Assembly: GCA_963766375.1 (NCBI GenBank)
Contig: CAVXZG010000019.1
Location: forward strand, 434,001 to 498,000
Source: AC-32 sp963766375
Lineage (GTDB): Bacteria; Actinomycetota; Thermoleophilia; Gaiellales; Gaiellaceae
Length of the DNA stretch: 64,000 nt
Direction: 5' to 3'
A model generated the notes under the pieces. The model was not told where the DNA came from. It worked only from the letters and a program-made list of their open reading frames with translations, and made no database searches. Of this stretch, positions 1 to 7,858 are shown piece by piece. Within the stretch, counting starts at the first letter, position 1, and each line of letters begins with the position of its first letter. The translations under genes and the position numbers were made by a program.

Positions 1-2
1 GG

Positions 3-335
3 TCGCCGGACGGGACCCGTCTCGCGTTTGTCTCCTTCGCCGACCGCAACGGCGCCAGCTGTCCCGCCTCGAACTGCTCGCCCAACGGCGAGCTCTACGT
101 CGTGAACGCCGACGGCAGCGGCCTGCGACGGCTGACGACCAGCCGGGCCGACGACGAGCATCCGACCTGGTCGCCGGACGGAACGAGGATCGCCTTCGCC
201 AGCGGCTTCGTCCTGTCGAGGGAGGGCCACAGGCCGTGGTTGATGGTGATGCGCGCAGCGGGCGGCCGCGCCGTGCGGATCGGCCGGTTCGCCGGAGTGC
301 TCGACCCGGCCTGGAGCCCTGCAGGCATAGGCTGA
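3..335 (+). CDS. WD40-like (PD40/TolB-type) beta-propeller protein, C-terminal part
   Basis: The open frame enters from the left edge, so the start is missing. About 110 residues remain and contain two blade motifs of the PD40/TolB family: SPDGTRLAF at the window edge and WSPDGTRIAF near position 170, separated by a LYVVNADGSG strand. Such propellers are found in periplasmic TolB-like and surface proteins, where they bind partner proteins; the specific role here cannot be told. A Cys-containing loop (SCPASNCSP) sits between the blades. It ends 23 bases before the next gene, which has its own promoter. Confidence 0.7.
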   Translation, partial: SPDGTRLAFVSFADRNGASCPASNCSPNGELYVVNADGSGLRRLTTSRADDEHPTWSPDGTRIAFASGFVLSREGHRPWLMVMRAAGGRAVRIGRFAGVLDPAWSPAGIG

Positions 336-358
336 GCCCGGCTCGGTAGGCTCCGCGC

Positions 359-1285
359 ATGAAGCTCGAAGGCGTCCATCACGTGACCGCCATCACCGGC
401 GACGCGCCGGGCAACGTCGACTTCTACACGCGCGTCCTGGGCCTGCGGCTCGTCAAGAAGAGCGTCAACCAGGACGACCCGACCGTCTACCACCTCTTCT
501 ACGGCGACGAGAAGGGCGCACCGGGAAACGACATCACCTTCTTCGAGTATCCGGGAGCCGCCCCCGGCCGCGCTGGAGCCGGGATGGTGCACCGGGTCGA
601 GTGGCGCGTTGGCTCCTCCGAGGCGCTCGACTTCTGGGAAGAGCGGCTTGGGGCGGAGGGCATCGAGACCGATCGGGCCGACGGCTACCTCGTCTTCTCC
701 GACCGCGAAGGGCTCGAGCACGGCCTTGCGGTTGTCGAGACGAAGGACGAGCCGCTCACCGCCGACCACCCGGAGGTTCCCAAGGAGTTCGCGCTGCAGG
801 GCTTCAACGGCGTCCACGCCTACACCTCGGATCCCGAACAGAGTCGCGCCTTCCTCGAGCAGGCGCTCGAGTTCTCCCCCTCCGGCGACGCCGCCTGGGA
901 AGTCCGTGGCGATCAGCGCGGGGGCTTCTACTCGTTCGACCAGACCGGCGAGCGTGGAGTTCCCGGCGCCGGCACCGTCCATCACGTCGCCTGGGCCTCG
1001 TCAATGGAGGAGCACGAGGCCTGGCAGAAGCGCGTCTCCGAGGCGGGCGCCTCCCCCACGCCGGTGATCGACCGCTTCTACTTCAAGTCGATTTACTTCC
1101 GCGAGCCGAGCGGCGTGCTCTTCGAGATCGCGACGATCGGCCCCGGCTTCACCGCGGACGAGCCGCTCGAGAGCCTCGGCGAGCACCTCTCGCTGCCGCC
1201 CGACTACGAGCCCCTCCGCGATCGGCTCGAGCAGGTGCTGACGCCGCTGCCGGACCCGCGTGCCTCGAGACTCCAGGACGCGTAG
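359..1285 (+). CDS. Ring-cleaving dioxygenase of the glyoxalase/VOC superfamily (MhqO-like)
   Basis: 308 residues made of two VOC modules (about 5-130 and 148-290). The start MKLEGVHHVTAITGD and the repeated VHAY/VHHVAW segments match the MhqO/MhqA group of putative extradiol dioxygenases linked to quinone and catechol resistance in Firmicutes. Likely metal ligands are the His of VHAY (about residue 153), His of VHHVAW (about 208) and Glu of FEIAT (about 255); this is inferred from the fold family. A TAGGCT hexamer lies 6 bases before the ATG, so the mRNA is probably leaderless. The stop overlaps the next gene, an MhqD-like hydrolase, so the two probably form an operon. The substrate is not known from sequence. 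Confidence 0.82.
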   Translation: MKLEGVHHVTAITGDAPGNVDFYTRVLGLRLVKKSVNQDDPTVYHLFYGDEKGAPGNDITFFEYPGAAPGRAGAGMVHRVEWRVGSSEALDFWEERLGAEGIETDRADGYLVFSDREGLEHGLAVVETKDEPLTADHPEVPKEFALQGFNGVHAYTSDPEQSRAFLEQALEFSPSGDAAWEVRGDQRGGFYSFDQTGERGVPGAGTVHHVAWASSMEEHEAWQKRVSEAGASPTPVIDRFYFKSIYFREPSGVLFEIATIGPGFTADEPLESLGEHLSLPPDYEPLRDRLEQVLTPLPDPRASRLQDA

Positions 1286-1938
1286 CGGTCTCGAGCACCG
1301 GGCGCGCCCGGCCGCGGGCGAGCCCGAGGGGCTGCTCGTCCTCTTCCACGGCCGCGGCGCCGACGAGCACGACCTCTTTCCGCTGCTCGACCTGCTCGAC
1401 CCCGAGCGGCGGCTGCTGGGCGTCACTCCGCGCGGCCCGCTCTCGTTGCCACCCGGCGGGGCCCACTGGTACGCGGTGCAGGAGATCGGCTACCCGGACC
1501 CGAGCACCTTCCTGCCGACCTACGAGATCGTGGCCGAGTGGCTGGACGGGCTCGCCGGGGAAACGGGCATCGGCCCGGAGCGCACCGTGCTCGGCGGCTT
1601 CTCGCAAGGCGCTGTGATGACCTACGCGCTCGGCCTCGGGCGGGGCCGTCCGCGCCCGGCAGCGCTGGTGGCGCTCAGCGGCTTCATCCCGACGGTCGAA
1701 GGCTTCGAGCTCGACCTCGAGCGCCCGCTGCCGCCCGTCGCAATCGGCCACGGCACGTACGACCCGGTGATCTCGGTCGAATGGAGCCGACGCGGCGAAG
1801 CAGTTGCTCGAGGACGCCGGCGCGGAGGTGTTGTACCGGGAGTACCCGCTCCAGCACTCGATCGACCCTGCCTTTCTCGGCGAGCTGGCGCCGTGGATCG
1901 CGTCTGCGCTCTACGAGCGCGAGACCGGCGAGCGGTAG
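1260..1938 (+). CDS. Alpha/beta hydrolase, phospholipase/carboxylesterase family (MhqD-like), frameshifted
   Basis: Serine hydrolase of the Abhydrolase_2 type. LLVLFHGRGADEHD gives the oxyanion strand, GGFSQGAVM the nucleophile elbow (Ser), and YDPVIS the acid region. The frame is broken near 1781-1787: after SVEW the conserved C-terminus (ADAAKQLLED, then LQHSIDPAF with the catalytic His) continues one frame over to a TAG at 1936. A two-base loss or one-base gain explains it, perhaps a sequencing error. The GTG at 1260 overlaps the end of the dioxygenase gene, the same pairing as mhqO/mhqD. The 3' end overlaps the convergent small membrane ORF by 28 bases. Confidence 0.75.
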
Positions 1939-2096
1939 CCCGGGCGCCTGCGCGCGCGGAAATCGGCGAGCCAGGCCAGCCCGCGCAGCCCCATCCAGAC
2001 CGGCGTCAGGAGCACGTAGAAGACGACGACGGCGAACGCCAGGATCAGCCACCACAGCACCCAGCGCCAGAGCGGAACACGTTCCTTCGGGGTCAG
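1911..2096 (-). CDS. Small single-span membrane protein, unknown function
   Basis: An open frame of 49-61 residues directly after the PPDK regulator gene. A basic cytoplasmic start (TPKERVPLWRW) is followed by one clear membrane segment (LWWLILAFAVVVFYVLL) and an Arg-rich tail (ADFRARRRPGYRS). The coordinates given assume a CTG start that overlaps the upstream TGA; the first standard start is the GTG at 2060, which would cut the basic leader to 49 residues. GC-rich third positions and the hydrophobic profile support coding. I do not recognise the family. It overlaps the convergent hydrolase gene at its end. Confidence 0.45.
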   Translation of the reverse strand: MTPKERVPLWRWVLWWLILAFAVVVFYVLLTPVWMGLRGLAWLADFRARRRPGYRSPVSRS

Positions 2097-2932
2097 ACCG
2101 ACGCCTTCTCCTTGGTGCCCGCCTCGGCGCGGCGTCGCTCGACGAGCCTGATCACCCGGGCCGCGGTCTCTTCGATCGAGAGGTCGGAGATCTCGATCAC
2201 GGGGCAGCCGAGCCGCCGGTGGATCGTCTCGGCCTCTTCGAGCTCGCCGTAGATCTCCACCAGCTCGGCGTAGGCGCGCTGATTGCCGCCGAGCCGGCGG
2301 GCGCGCTGCTTGCGGATCTCCTGCAGCCGCTCGGCGTCGATCGTCAGGCCCACGATCTTCGTCTGGTCGATCTCGAAGAGGGCTGCCGGTAGATCGATCC
2401 CCTTCACCAGCGGCACGTTGGCGGTCTTGTAGCCGAGGTAGCCGAGGTACATCGAGAGTGGCGTCTTCGAGGTGCGGGAGACGCCGACGAGCACGATGTC
2501 CGCCTCGTGCAGCCCGGCCCCGACGCCGTCGTCGTACTTGACCGCGAACTCGATTGCCGCCATTCGCTTGAAGTACGACGAGTCGAGCGGCGCTCGCGCG
2601 CCCGGGGTCATCTTCGCGGCGACGCCGGTCACCCGCGCCACCGCCTCGATCGGGTGGCCGAGCAGGTCGCAGTAGTGAAGCTTGTAGCGGCGGCACAGGG
2701 CGCGCGCGGCCTCGCGCAGCTCGGGCTCGACGAGCGTGTAGACGATCACCGCTGGGCGACCCTTCGCGCGGCTCAGCGCCAGCTGGAGGTCGTCCACGGT
2801 CTCCACGCGCGGGTGGCGGATCTCCTCGAACTCCTGCTCCGGAAACTGCGCCTCGAGCGCGTGCACGAGCCGCACCGCCGTCTCGCCCGTCGAGTCGGAG
2901 ATGACGTGGAGCTCGACCGGCTGACTGGTCAT
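2093..2932 (-). CDS. Pyruvate, phosphate dikinase / PEP synthase regulatory protein (bifunctional kinase-pyrophosphorylase, DUF299)
   Basis: 279 residues with the hallmark start LHVISDSTGETA and the P-loop-like GVSRTSKTPLS near the middle. The family phosphorylates (from ADP) and dephosphorylates a Thr near the catalytic His of PPDK or PEP synthase, switching pyruvate-PEP conversion off or on. The ATG at 2932 is chosen because TACGCT lies 7 bases upstream, the leaderless pattern seen across this window. It follows glyS in the order recO-glyQ-glyS-PPDKR common in Gram-positives. No PPDK gene is visible here. Confidence 0.92.
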   Translation of the reverse strand: MTSQPVELHVISDSTGETAVRLVHALEAQFPEQEFEEIRHPRVETVDDLQLALSRAKGRPAVIVYTLVEPELREAARALCRRYKLHYCDLLGHPIEAVARVTGVAAKMTPGARAPLDSSYFKRMAAIEFAVKYDDGVGAGLHEADIVLVGVSRTSKTPLSMYLGYLGYKTANVPLVKGIDLPAALFEIDQTKIVGLTIDAERLQEIRKQRARRLGGNQRAYAELVEIYGELEEAETIHRRLGCPVIEISDLSIEETAARVIRLVERRRAEAGTKEKASV

Positions 2933-3007
2933 GCGCGGGAGCGTAGCCTCGACCGGAGCCACGAGCACCGGTCATGAGCCTGGGTCTGTTTCGTCACAGT
3001 CCCGTGA

Positions 3008-3036
3008 CAGACACGTGCGCTGCTCCTGGGTAGGCT
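3008..3036 (+). promoter_or_regulatory. Promoter (CAGACA, 17-base spacer, TAGGCT) of the 24-residue ORF
   Basis: CAGACA at 3008-3013 and TAGGCT at 3031-3036 are exactly 17 bases apart, with the ATG 7 bases further on. The upstream GTGACAGACACGTGCGC closely resembles sequences at 12380-12396 and, on the minus strand, 47644-47628. A GTCAC-N6-GTGAC inverted repeat overlaps the -35 side (about 2990-3006) and could be an operator. Function is inferred from position and similarity. Confidence 0.5.
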
Positions 3037-3043
3037 CGACGCC

Positions 3044-3118
3044 ATGGCAGGGGGGCGGGTCGGGACCCGCAACTACACGCGCGACAACAAGAACACGTCG
3101 CGCCGGAGGTCCGGCTAG
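3044..3118 (+). CDS. 24-residue basic, Asn-rich peptide, unknown
   Basis: ATG to TAG encodes 24 residues with six Arg and three Asn, ending NKNTSRRRSG. After the start, all sense codons but one end in G or C, as expected of a real gene in this genome, and the strong leaderless promoter (TAGGCT, 7 bases before the ATG) supports expression. The stop shares a CTAG tetramer with the convergent glyS stop. No family is recognised. It may be a nucleic-acid-binding or ribosome-associated micropeptide, but only its charge suggests this. Confidence 0.45.
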   Translation: MAGGRVGTRNYTRDNKNTSRRRSG

Positions 3119-4956
3119 CGCGGGATCTGCGAGAAGTCGCCCAGACGCCCGAGCGTGTCGCGCACGTCGAGCAGGAGCCGCAGGCGGTTGGCCCGCACCG
3201 CGGGGTCGTCGTCCATCACGAGCACCTCCTCGAAGAAGCGCTCCATCAGAGGCGCCAGGGTCGCGCCCGACTCGAGCGCCTCGCGCACGTCCCCGTCGAT
3301 CGAGACCTCGGTCAGCCCCTCGGCGAGAGCTTGCTCCGCTTCCTCGCGCAGCAGCGTGCGGTCGAGCTCCGGCGCGGCGTCGCCAGCACTCTTGCCCGCG
3401 AGCCGGTGCGCCCGGTCGTACGCCGTGTACACGCCCTCGAAGGCCGGCGACTCGCGCTCGGCGTGGAGCGACTCGGCCAGCGTGGCCACGCTCCCCAGGT
3501 CCGGTGCCGCGGAAGCCTGGGCAGCACGCACGTACTCGACCGGAACGTCGAGCAGGCCCTCGAGTCGCTCCTCGACGAACTCGCGCACCTCGTCCGCGAG
3601 CATGGCGCGCGGGATCTCCAGACCGCCTTCGACGGCCAGCCGGTTGAGCCCGATCGCCGCCCGGCGCAGGCCGTACGGGTCGCGAGAGCCGGAGGGCTTG
3701 TGGCCGAGCGAGAACGACGTCTCGAGGGTGTCGAGCTTGTCCGCCGCCGCGAGCACCTTCCCCGCCTCGGTTTGCGGCAGCGGCCCCCGCGCGGCATCCG
3801 GGAGGTACTGCTCCTCGATCGCAGCGCTGACCGCCTCGGGGTAGCCGGCGAGACGCGCGTACTCGGCTCCGATGTAGCCCTCGAGGTCGGGGAACTCGCG
3901 CACGAGCTCCGAGGCCTGATCGGCTTTCGCCAGCCGCGCTGCCTCCAGCGAGGCCTCACCGCCGCCGAGCTTCCCAGCGAGCTCCCTCAGGCGGTCGGTC
4001 TTGTCGGCGAACGTGCCGGCGCCCTTGAAGAAGGTGATTGCCCCGAGGTGCTCGGCAAGCTCGTCGATCCCGCGCCCCACGTCGCGCTCGAAGGTGAAGC
4101 TCGCGTCGTCGAGCCGGCCCTCGAGCACGTTCTCGTTGCCCGCGCGCACGAGTTCCGGGTCGCCACCGTTCGCGACGAAGGCGAAGCGGTTCCCGCCGAG
4201 CGGGAAGTAGCGCTGGTGCGACTGCATCGCGGTCACGACCACGCGCTCGGGGAGCTGCAGGAAGCGCTCGTCGAAGCTGCCCTCGAGCACGAGCACCTTC
4301 TCGACGAGGTAGACGACCTCTTCGAGCACGCCGGCCGGATCGCTCCAGCCGCCGATCGCGTCGAGCCCGTCGACGATCTGCCGCCGCCGCTCTTCCGCGT
4401 CAGGCTCGACGTCGGCCTCTCGAAGGCGGTCCGCGTACTCGCCCGCGCTCGGGATCTCGAGGGCACCGTGCGAGAAGCGATGGCCGAAGCTGGTCTCCCC
4501 TACGACGGTTTCGCCGTCGAGCTTGGCGAGCCGCCAGCGCACCGGGCGCGCGAAACGGATGCCGCTGTCGTCCCAGCGCATCGACTTCGAGAAGGAGAGC
4601 CCGCGCACGATCGCGTCGAGTCGGTCCGGCAGCACCTCCCGCAGCGGCTGCCCGGGTCGCTCGACTCCGAGGAAGCCGTCGCGCACAACGAGGTCATCCA
4701 CCTGCACGCCGTGCTTCTTCGCGAAGCCCGCCGCCGCCTTCTCGGCAAGCGTCTCCGGCGGCCCTTTGATCCACTCGTCAGGAGTCTGCTCGGCTACATC
4801 CTCGAAGAGCAACGCGAGTCGCCGAGGCCCGACGAAGAGCTGAGTCGGCGGGGCGCCGAGCTCCCGCTCGCCGAGGGCGGGCAGCTGCTCCGCGGCCTCC
4901 CTGCACGCGCCGGCCGGGAGCTCCTCGCAGCCGATCTCAAGCAGCAGCGTCGGCAT
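3115..4956 (-). CDS. glyS: Glycyl-tRNA synthetase beta subunit
   Basis: 613 residues starting MPTLLLEIGCEELPAG, the hallmark N-terminus of the tetrameric (alpha2beta2) GlyRS beta chain. It goes on through the MRWDDSGIRFARPVRW and LFVGPRRLALL regions to a C-terminal DALR-like anticodon-binding region (about 500-613). The beta chain recognises tRNA-Gly while GlyQ activates glycine. It is somewhat shorter than the usual 680-700 residues. The ATG overlaps the end of glyQ by 20 bases, so the two are translationally linked. A PPDK regulator gene follows. Confidence 0.95.
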   Translation of the reverse strand: MPTLLLEIGCEELPAGACREAAEQLPALGERELGAPPTQLFVGPRRLALLFEDVAEQTPDEWIKGPPETLAEKAAAGFAKKHGVQVDDLVVRDGFLGVERPGQPLREVLPDRLDAIVRGLSFSKSMRWDDSGIRFARPVRWRLAKLDGETVVGETSFGHRFSHGALEIPSAGEYADRLREADVEPDAEERRRQIVDGLDAIGGWSDPAGVLEEVVYLVEKVLVLEGSFDERFLQLPERVVVTAMQSHQRYFPLGGNRFAFVANGGDPELVRAGNENVLEGRLDDASFTFERDVGRGIDELAEHLGAITFFKGAGTFADKTDRLRELAGKLGGGEASLEAARLAKADQASELVREFPDLEGYIGAEYARLAGYPEAVSAAIEEQYLPDAARGPLPQTEAGKVLAAADKLDTLETSFSLGHKPSGSRDPYGLRRAAIGLNRLAVEGGLEIPRAMLADEVREFVEERLEGLLDVPVEYVRAAQASAAPDLGSVATLAESLHAERESPAFEGVYTAYDRAHRLAGKSAGDAAPELDRTLLREEAEQALAEGLTEVSIDGDVREALESGATLAPLMERFFEEVLVMDDDPAVRANRLRLLLDVRDTLGRLGDFSQIPR

Positions 4957-5806
4957 CGGTCTCCAGCTCGAGGTAGACCTGCGCGACCTCACGCGCCAGG
5001 TTGCGCACGCGGCCGATGTAGGCAGCGCGTTCGGTCGCCGAGAGCGCTCCGCGGGCGTCGAGGAGATTGAACGTGTGCGAGGCCTTCAGCACCTGGTCGT
5101 ACGCCGGAAGCGGGAGCCGCCGCTCGAGCAGCACCCCGCACTCGTCCTCGTGCTCGCCGAAGCGGCGGGATAGGACGTCCACCGGCGCGAGCTCGAAGTT
5201 GTAGACCGACCACTGGCGCTCGCTCTCCCGGTAGACGTCGCCCCACGTGATCCCCGGCGCCCACTCGAGGTCGAAGGCGCTCCGCTTTCCCTGCAGGAAC
5301 ATCGCCAGCCGCTCGAGCCCGTAGGTGATCTCGGCCGGGACGAGCTCGACATCGAAGCCGCCGAGCTGCTGGAAGTACGTCCACTGCGTGACCTCCATCC
5401 CGTCGCACCAGACCTCCCAGCCGAGGCCCCACGCGCCCAGGGTCGGCTGCTCCCAGTCGTCCTCGACCAGACGGATGTCGTGCCGCCGCAAGTCGATTCC
5501 GATCGCCTCCAACGAGCCGAAATAGAGGTCGAGCACGTCCTCAGGGGCCGGCTTGATCACCACCTGGTACTGGAAGTAGTGCTGGAAGCGGTACGGGTTC
5601 TCGCCGTAGCGCCCGTCGAGTGGGCGGAGCACGGGCTCGACGTAGCCGGTCTTCCATGGCTTCGACCCGAGGCTGCGCAGGAACGTTGCGGGATTCATCG
5701 TCCCCGCCGCGAGCTCGGTGTGGTACGGCTGCATGAGCACGCAGCCGTAGTCCGCCCAGTACCCCTCGAGCGCGCGAATCGTGTCCTGGAAGGTCGGAGC
5801 CGCCAA
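4937..5806 (-). CDS. glyQ: Glycyl-tRNA synthetase alpha subunit
   Basis: 289 residues, class II synthetase core: FQDTIRALEGYWADYGCVLMQPY and GTMNPATFLRSLG at the N-terminus, RFQHYFQYQVVIKP (motif 2 region) and the characteristic WEVWCDGMEVTQWTYFQQ. It activates glycine for the alpha2beta2 enzyme. The TTG at 5806 is preferred because homology begins right there (AAPTFQD) and TAGGAT lies 8 bases upstream; the frame is open further but reads as low-complexity noise. glyS overlaps its 3' end. The two-subunit GlyRS differs from the single-chain enzyme of mycobacteria and streptomycetes. Confidence 0.95.
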   Translation of the reverse strand: MAAPTFQDTIRALEGYWADYGCVLMQPYHTELAAGTMNPATFLRSLGSKPWKTGYVEPVLRPLDGRYGENPYRFQHYFQYQVVIKPAPEDVLDLYFGSLEAIGIDLRRHDIRLVEDDWEQPTLGAWGLGWEVWCDGMEVTQWTYFQQLGGFDVELVPAEITYGLERLAMFLQGKRSAFDLEWAPGITWGDVYRESERQWSVYNFELAPVDVLSRRFGEHEDECGVLLERRLPLPAYDQVLKASHTFNLLDARGALSATERAAYIGRVRNLAREVAQVYLELETDADAAA

Positions 5807-5880
5807 GGCGCCCAATCCTAGGGAAGAAGCAGGCCGCCGCTCCCGTCTTGTGGGTGAAGTCCTTTCCGAGGACGCGCCTC

Positions 5881-5906
5881 CAGAGCGGGCCCCAGGGCCC
5901 GCTCTG
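5881..5906 (-). terminator. Strong GC hairpin between recO and glyQ
   Basis: A perfect 12-base inverted repeat (CAGAGCGGGCCC and its complement) with a two-base centre, just downstream of the recO stop. No T-run follows on either strand, so it would be an atypical terminator or an RNA-processing hairpin. glyQ has its own -10 box downstream, which fits a transcription break here. Confidence 0.55.
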
Positions 5907-5912
5907 CGTCTG

Positions 5913-6653
5913 TTATGCGCTGAGCGTGCGGAGGCGGAAGCCGCCGTGGTACTCATAGGACGCGGTGATCACGCCGAGCGCCTCCCTCGCGCCGCGGGCG
6001 GTCACGCCGGCCTCGCCTGCCTCGGCGAGGGGTCGCTGGAGCAGGCCCTCGATTCCCAGGAGCCCTTCGTGGGAGAGCGGGAGCGCTCCGTTGGCGCAGT
6101 TCTGACAGACGGCGCCGCCTGCGCGAGGCGAGTAGCCGGCAAGACCGGTTTCGGCGCCGCAGTCGGCGCAGGAGGTCACGTGCGGCAGGTATCCGGAGAG
6201 CCAGAGCAGCTTCAGCTGGAAGGAGAGGACGAGCGGGTCGGTGGTCGCGCCTCCGCCGTTCGGCTCGAGCTCGTCGAGAAGGTCGAGGAAACGCGTCAAT
6301 GCCCGGAAGGCCCGTTCGTTCGCCTCCTGCTCCGGGAAGAGACGCAGCATCGCCTCGGCGCCGACGAGGCCGGCGTTCAGGCGGTATGTGTCCTCCCGGG
6401 CGGCGTGATGCGAGCCGAGGAGCTGGGCCCCGGTGACCGTCTGGAGCTCGCCGCCGCCCTGGTGCAGCATCAGCTCGACATGACTGAGGGGCTCGAGCCG
6501 CGCACCGAAGCGCGACTTCGTCTTGCGCACGCCCTTGGCCACCGCTCCGACCCGCCCGCGGTCGAGCGTGTAGAGGTGGAGCACGCGATCCGCCTCGCCG
6601 AGACGGAACGAGCGCAGCACCACCGCCTCGGTCTTGTAGGTGCGGCCGGCCAC
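5913..6653 (-). CDS. recO: DNA repair protein RecO
   Basis: About 246 residues: N-terminal OB fold (TYKTEAVVLRSFRLGEADRVLHLYT, then VAKGVRKTKSRFGARLEPLSH) and a helical domain with a four-Cys zinc site (CADC and CQNC, around residues 155-180). RecO loads RecA onto SSB-coated DNA with RecR in recombinational repair. A TTG at 6662 is also possible, but the GTG at 6653 has TACACT 8 bases upstream and begins right at the conserved core. It precedes glyQ-glyS, as in Firmicutes. Confidence 0.92.
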   Translation of the reverse strand: MAGRTYKTEAVVLRSFRLGEADRVLHLYTLDRGRVGAVAKGVRKTKSRFGARLEPLSHVELMLHQGGGELQTVTGAQLLGSHHAAREDTYRLNAGLVGAEAMLRLFPEQEANERAFRALTRFLDLLDELEPNGGGATTDPLVLSFQLKLLWLSGYLPHVTSCADCGAETGLAGYSPRAGGAVCQNCANGALPLSHEGLLGIEGLLQRPLAEAGEAGVTARGAREALGVITASYEYHGGFRLRTLSA

Positions 6654-6718
6654 CGGCTTCAAGTGTAGATCCAGGCCAGGCCGGGAATCGTCCAGCCGCT
6701 TCTGCGTTTCAACTGAAA

Positions 6719-6969
6719 ATGGCCCGGATTCAGATGTACACGACCCGCTGGTGCGGCTACTGCGTCCGCGCGAAGACGCTGCTGGACTCGCGCGGGCTCG
6801 AGTACGAGGAGATCAACCTCGACGACGACCCGGGTTTCGTCAGCGCCTGCTCGAGCTGACGGGCGGCTGGACGGTGCCGCAGATCCTCGTCGACGGCAAC
6901 CCCATCGGCGGCTACACCGAGCTCTGGCAGCTCGATCGCAGCGGCGAGCTCGACAAGCTCGCGGCTTAG
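6719..6969 (+). CDS. Glutaredoxin, frameshifted
   Basis: About 83 residues. MYTTRWCGYCVRAKTLL holds the WCGYC redox active site; the second half (RQRLLELTGGWTVPQILVDG, GGYTELWQL) has the cis-Pro TVP and the GG glutathione or thiol-binding turn. The halves are in different frames, joined at the TTT at 6835-6837; one missing T restores an ordinary glutaredoxin/mycoredoxin-length protein. It is divergent from recO and convergent with mutM (one base between the stops). I read the break as a homopolymer error rather than a real pseudogene, because both halves are perfectly conserved. Confidence 0.8.
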
Positions 6970-6970
6970 G

Positions 6971-7801
6971 CTAGAGCCGCTGACAGTTCGGGCAGTACCA
7001 GGTGCCGCGACCGGCTGCCCGGATCTTCTCGATCGGCGTGCCGCAGCGGTCACAAGGCTCGCCTTCGCGCCCGTAGACCTTGAACTCGTGCTGCATCGCC
7101 CCTGAGCCGCCGTCGGGCGTGCGGTAGTCCCGAAGGGTTGCGCCCTGCCGCTCGATACCGGCCTTGAGGGCGGTGCGAATGCCACGGTGAAGGGCCTTGA
7201 GCTCGGCGGGGTCGAGCTCACCGGCCGGCCGCTGCGGGTGGATACGGGCTCGCCAGAGGGCCTCGTCGGCGTAGATGTTCCCGACGCCGGCGAGCCGGCG
7301 CTGGTCGAGGATCGTCGCCTTCACGGGCGAGCGGCGTCCCGCAAGCGCCTCGGCCAGCCGCTTCGTCGTGAAGCTGCGCTCGAGCGGTTCTCGCCCGACA
7401 CGGTCGCCGAGGTAGGGCTCGAGCTCGTGCGGCTCGATGAGCAGCCACGTGCCGAACCGCCGCACGTCGCGGTAGACGACGTCCGATCCGTCGTCTAATC
7501 TGACAACGGCCCGCCGATGCGGGTCGGCCGGGGGCAGCCACTCGCCGCTGCCGTGCAACAGGTTTCCCGTCATGCGGAGGTGAATGAGGAGAACGCGACC
7601 CGACTCGAACCGAACAATCAAATACTTGCCACGGCGATCGACGGCGGCGATTCGTTCGCCCTCAAGCTCGGCGGCCACTCCGGCGGGGTCGAAAGGGCGC
7701 GTGAGGCGGGGGTCGTGGATCTCGACGCGCTCCAGGCGCCGGCCCACCAGCACCGGTTCGAGCCGTGCTCTGACCGTCTCGACCTCGGGCAGCTCGGGCA
7801 C
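6971..7801 (-). CDS. mutM: Formamidopyrimidine-DNA glycosylase (Fpg/MutM)
   Basis: 276 residues, full length. After the initiator comes PELPEVETV with the catalytic Pro2 and Glu3; the beta-hairpin Lys is in RRGKYL; the helix-two-turn-helix contains GVGNIYADEALW; the C-terminal zinc finger is CDRCG...CPNC. It removes 8-oxoguanine and ring-opened purines and nicks the abasic site. The GTG start has TAGGCT 6 bases upstream, a leaderless promoter. It stands alone between convergent glutaredoxin and the deoA gene. Confidence 0.96.
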   Translation of the reverse strand: MPELPEVETVRARLEPVLVGRRLERVEIHDPRLTRPFDPAGVAAELEGERIAAVDRRGKYLIVRFESGRVLLIHLRMTGNLLHGSGEWLPPADPHRRAVVRLDDGSDVVYRDVRRFGTWLLIEPHELEPYLGDRVGREPLERSFTTKRLAEALAGRRSPVKATILDQRRLAGVGNIYADEALWRARIHPQRPAGELDPAELKALHRGIRTALKAGIERQGATLRDYRTPDGGSGAMQHEFKVYGREGEPCDRCGTPIEKIRAAGRGTWYCPNCQRL

Positions 7802-7858
7802 GGGCCCAGCCTAGCCGGGCGCCGCTGGGACGCGGTCTGGTCGGCGCGACCGGTCGGG

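Noticed and set aside
3331..5070. A 579-codon plus-strand frame across glyS
   Set aside because: It is the antisense shadow of glyS: composition is Arg/Ala/Leu noise and GlyS motifs on the minus strand are unmistakable. Similar long shadows across hutU, accC, alaS and aspS were dropped for the same reason.
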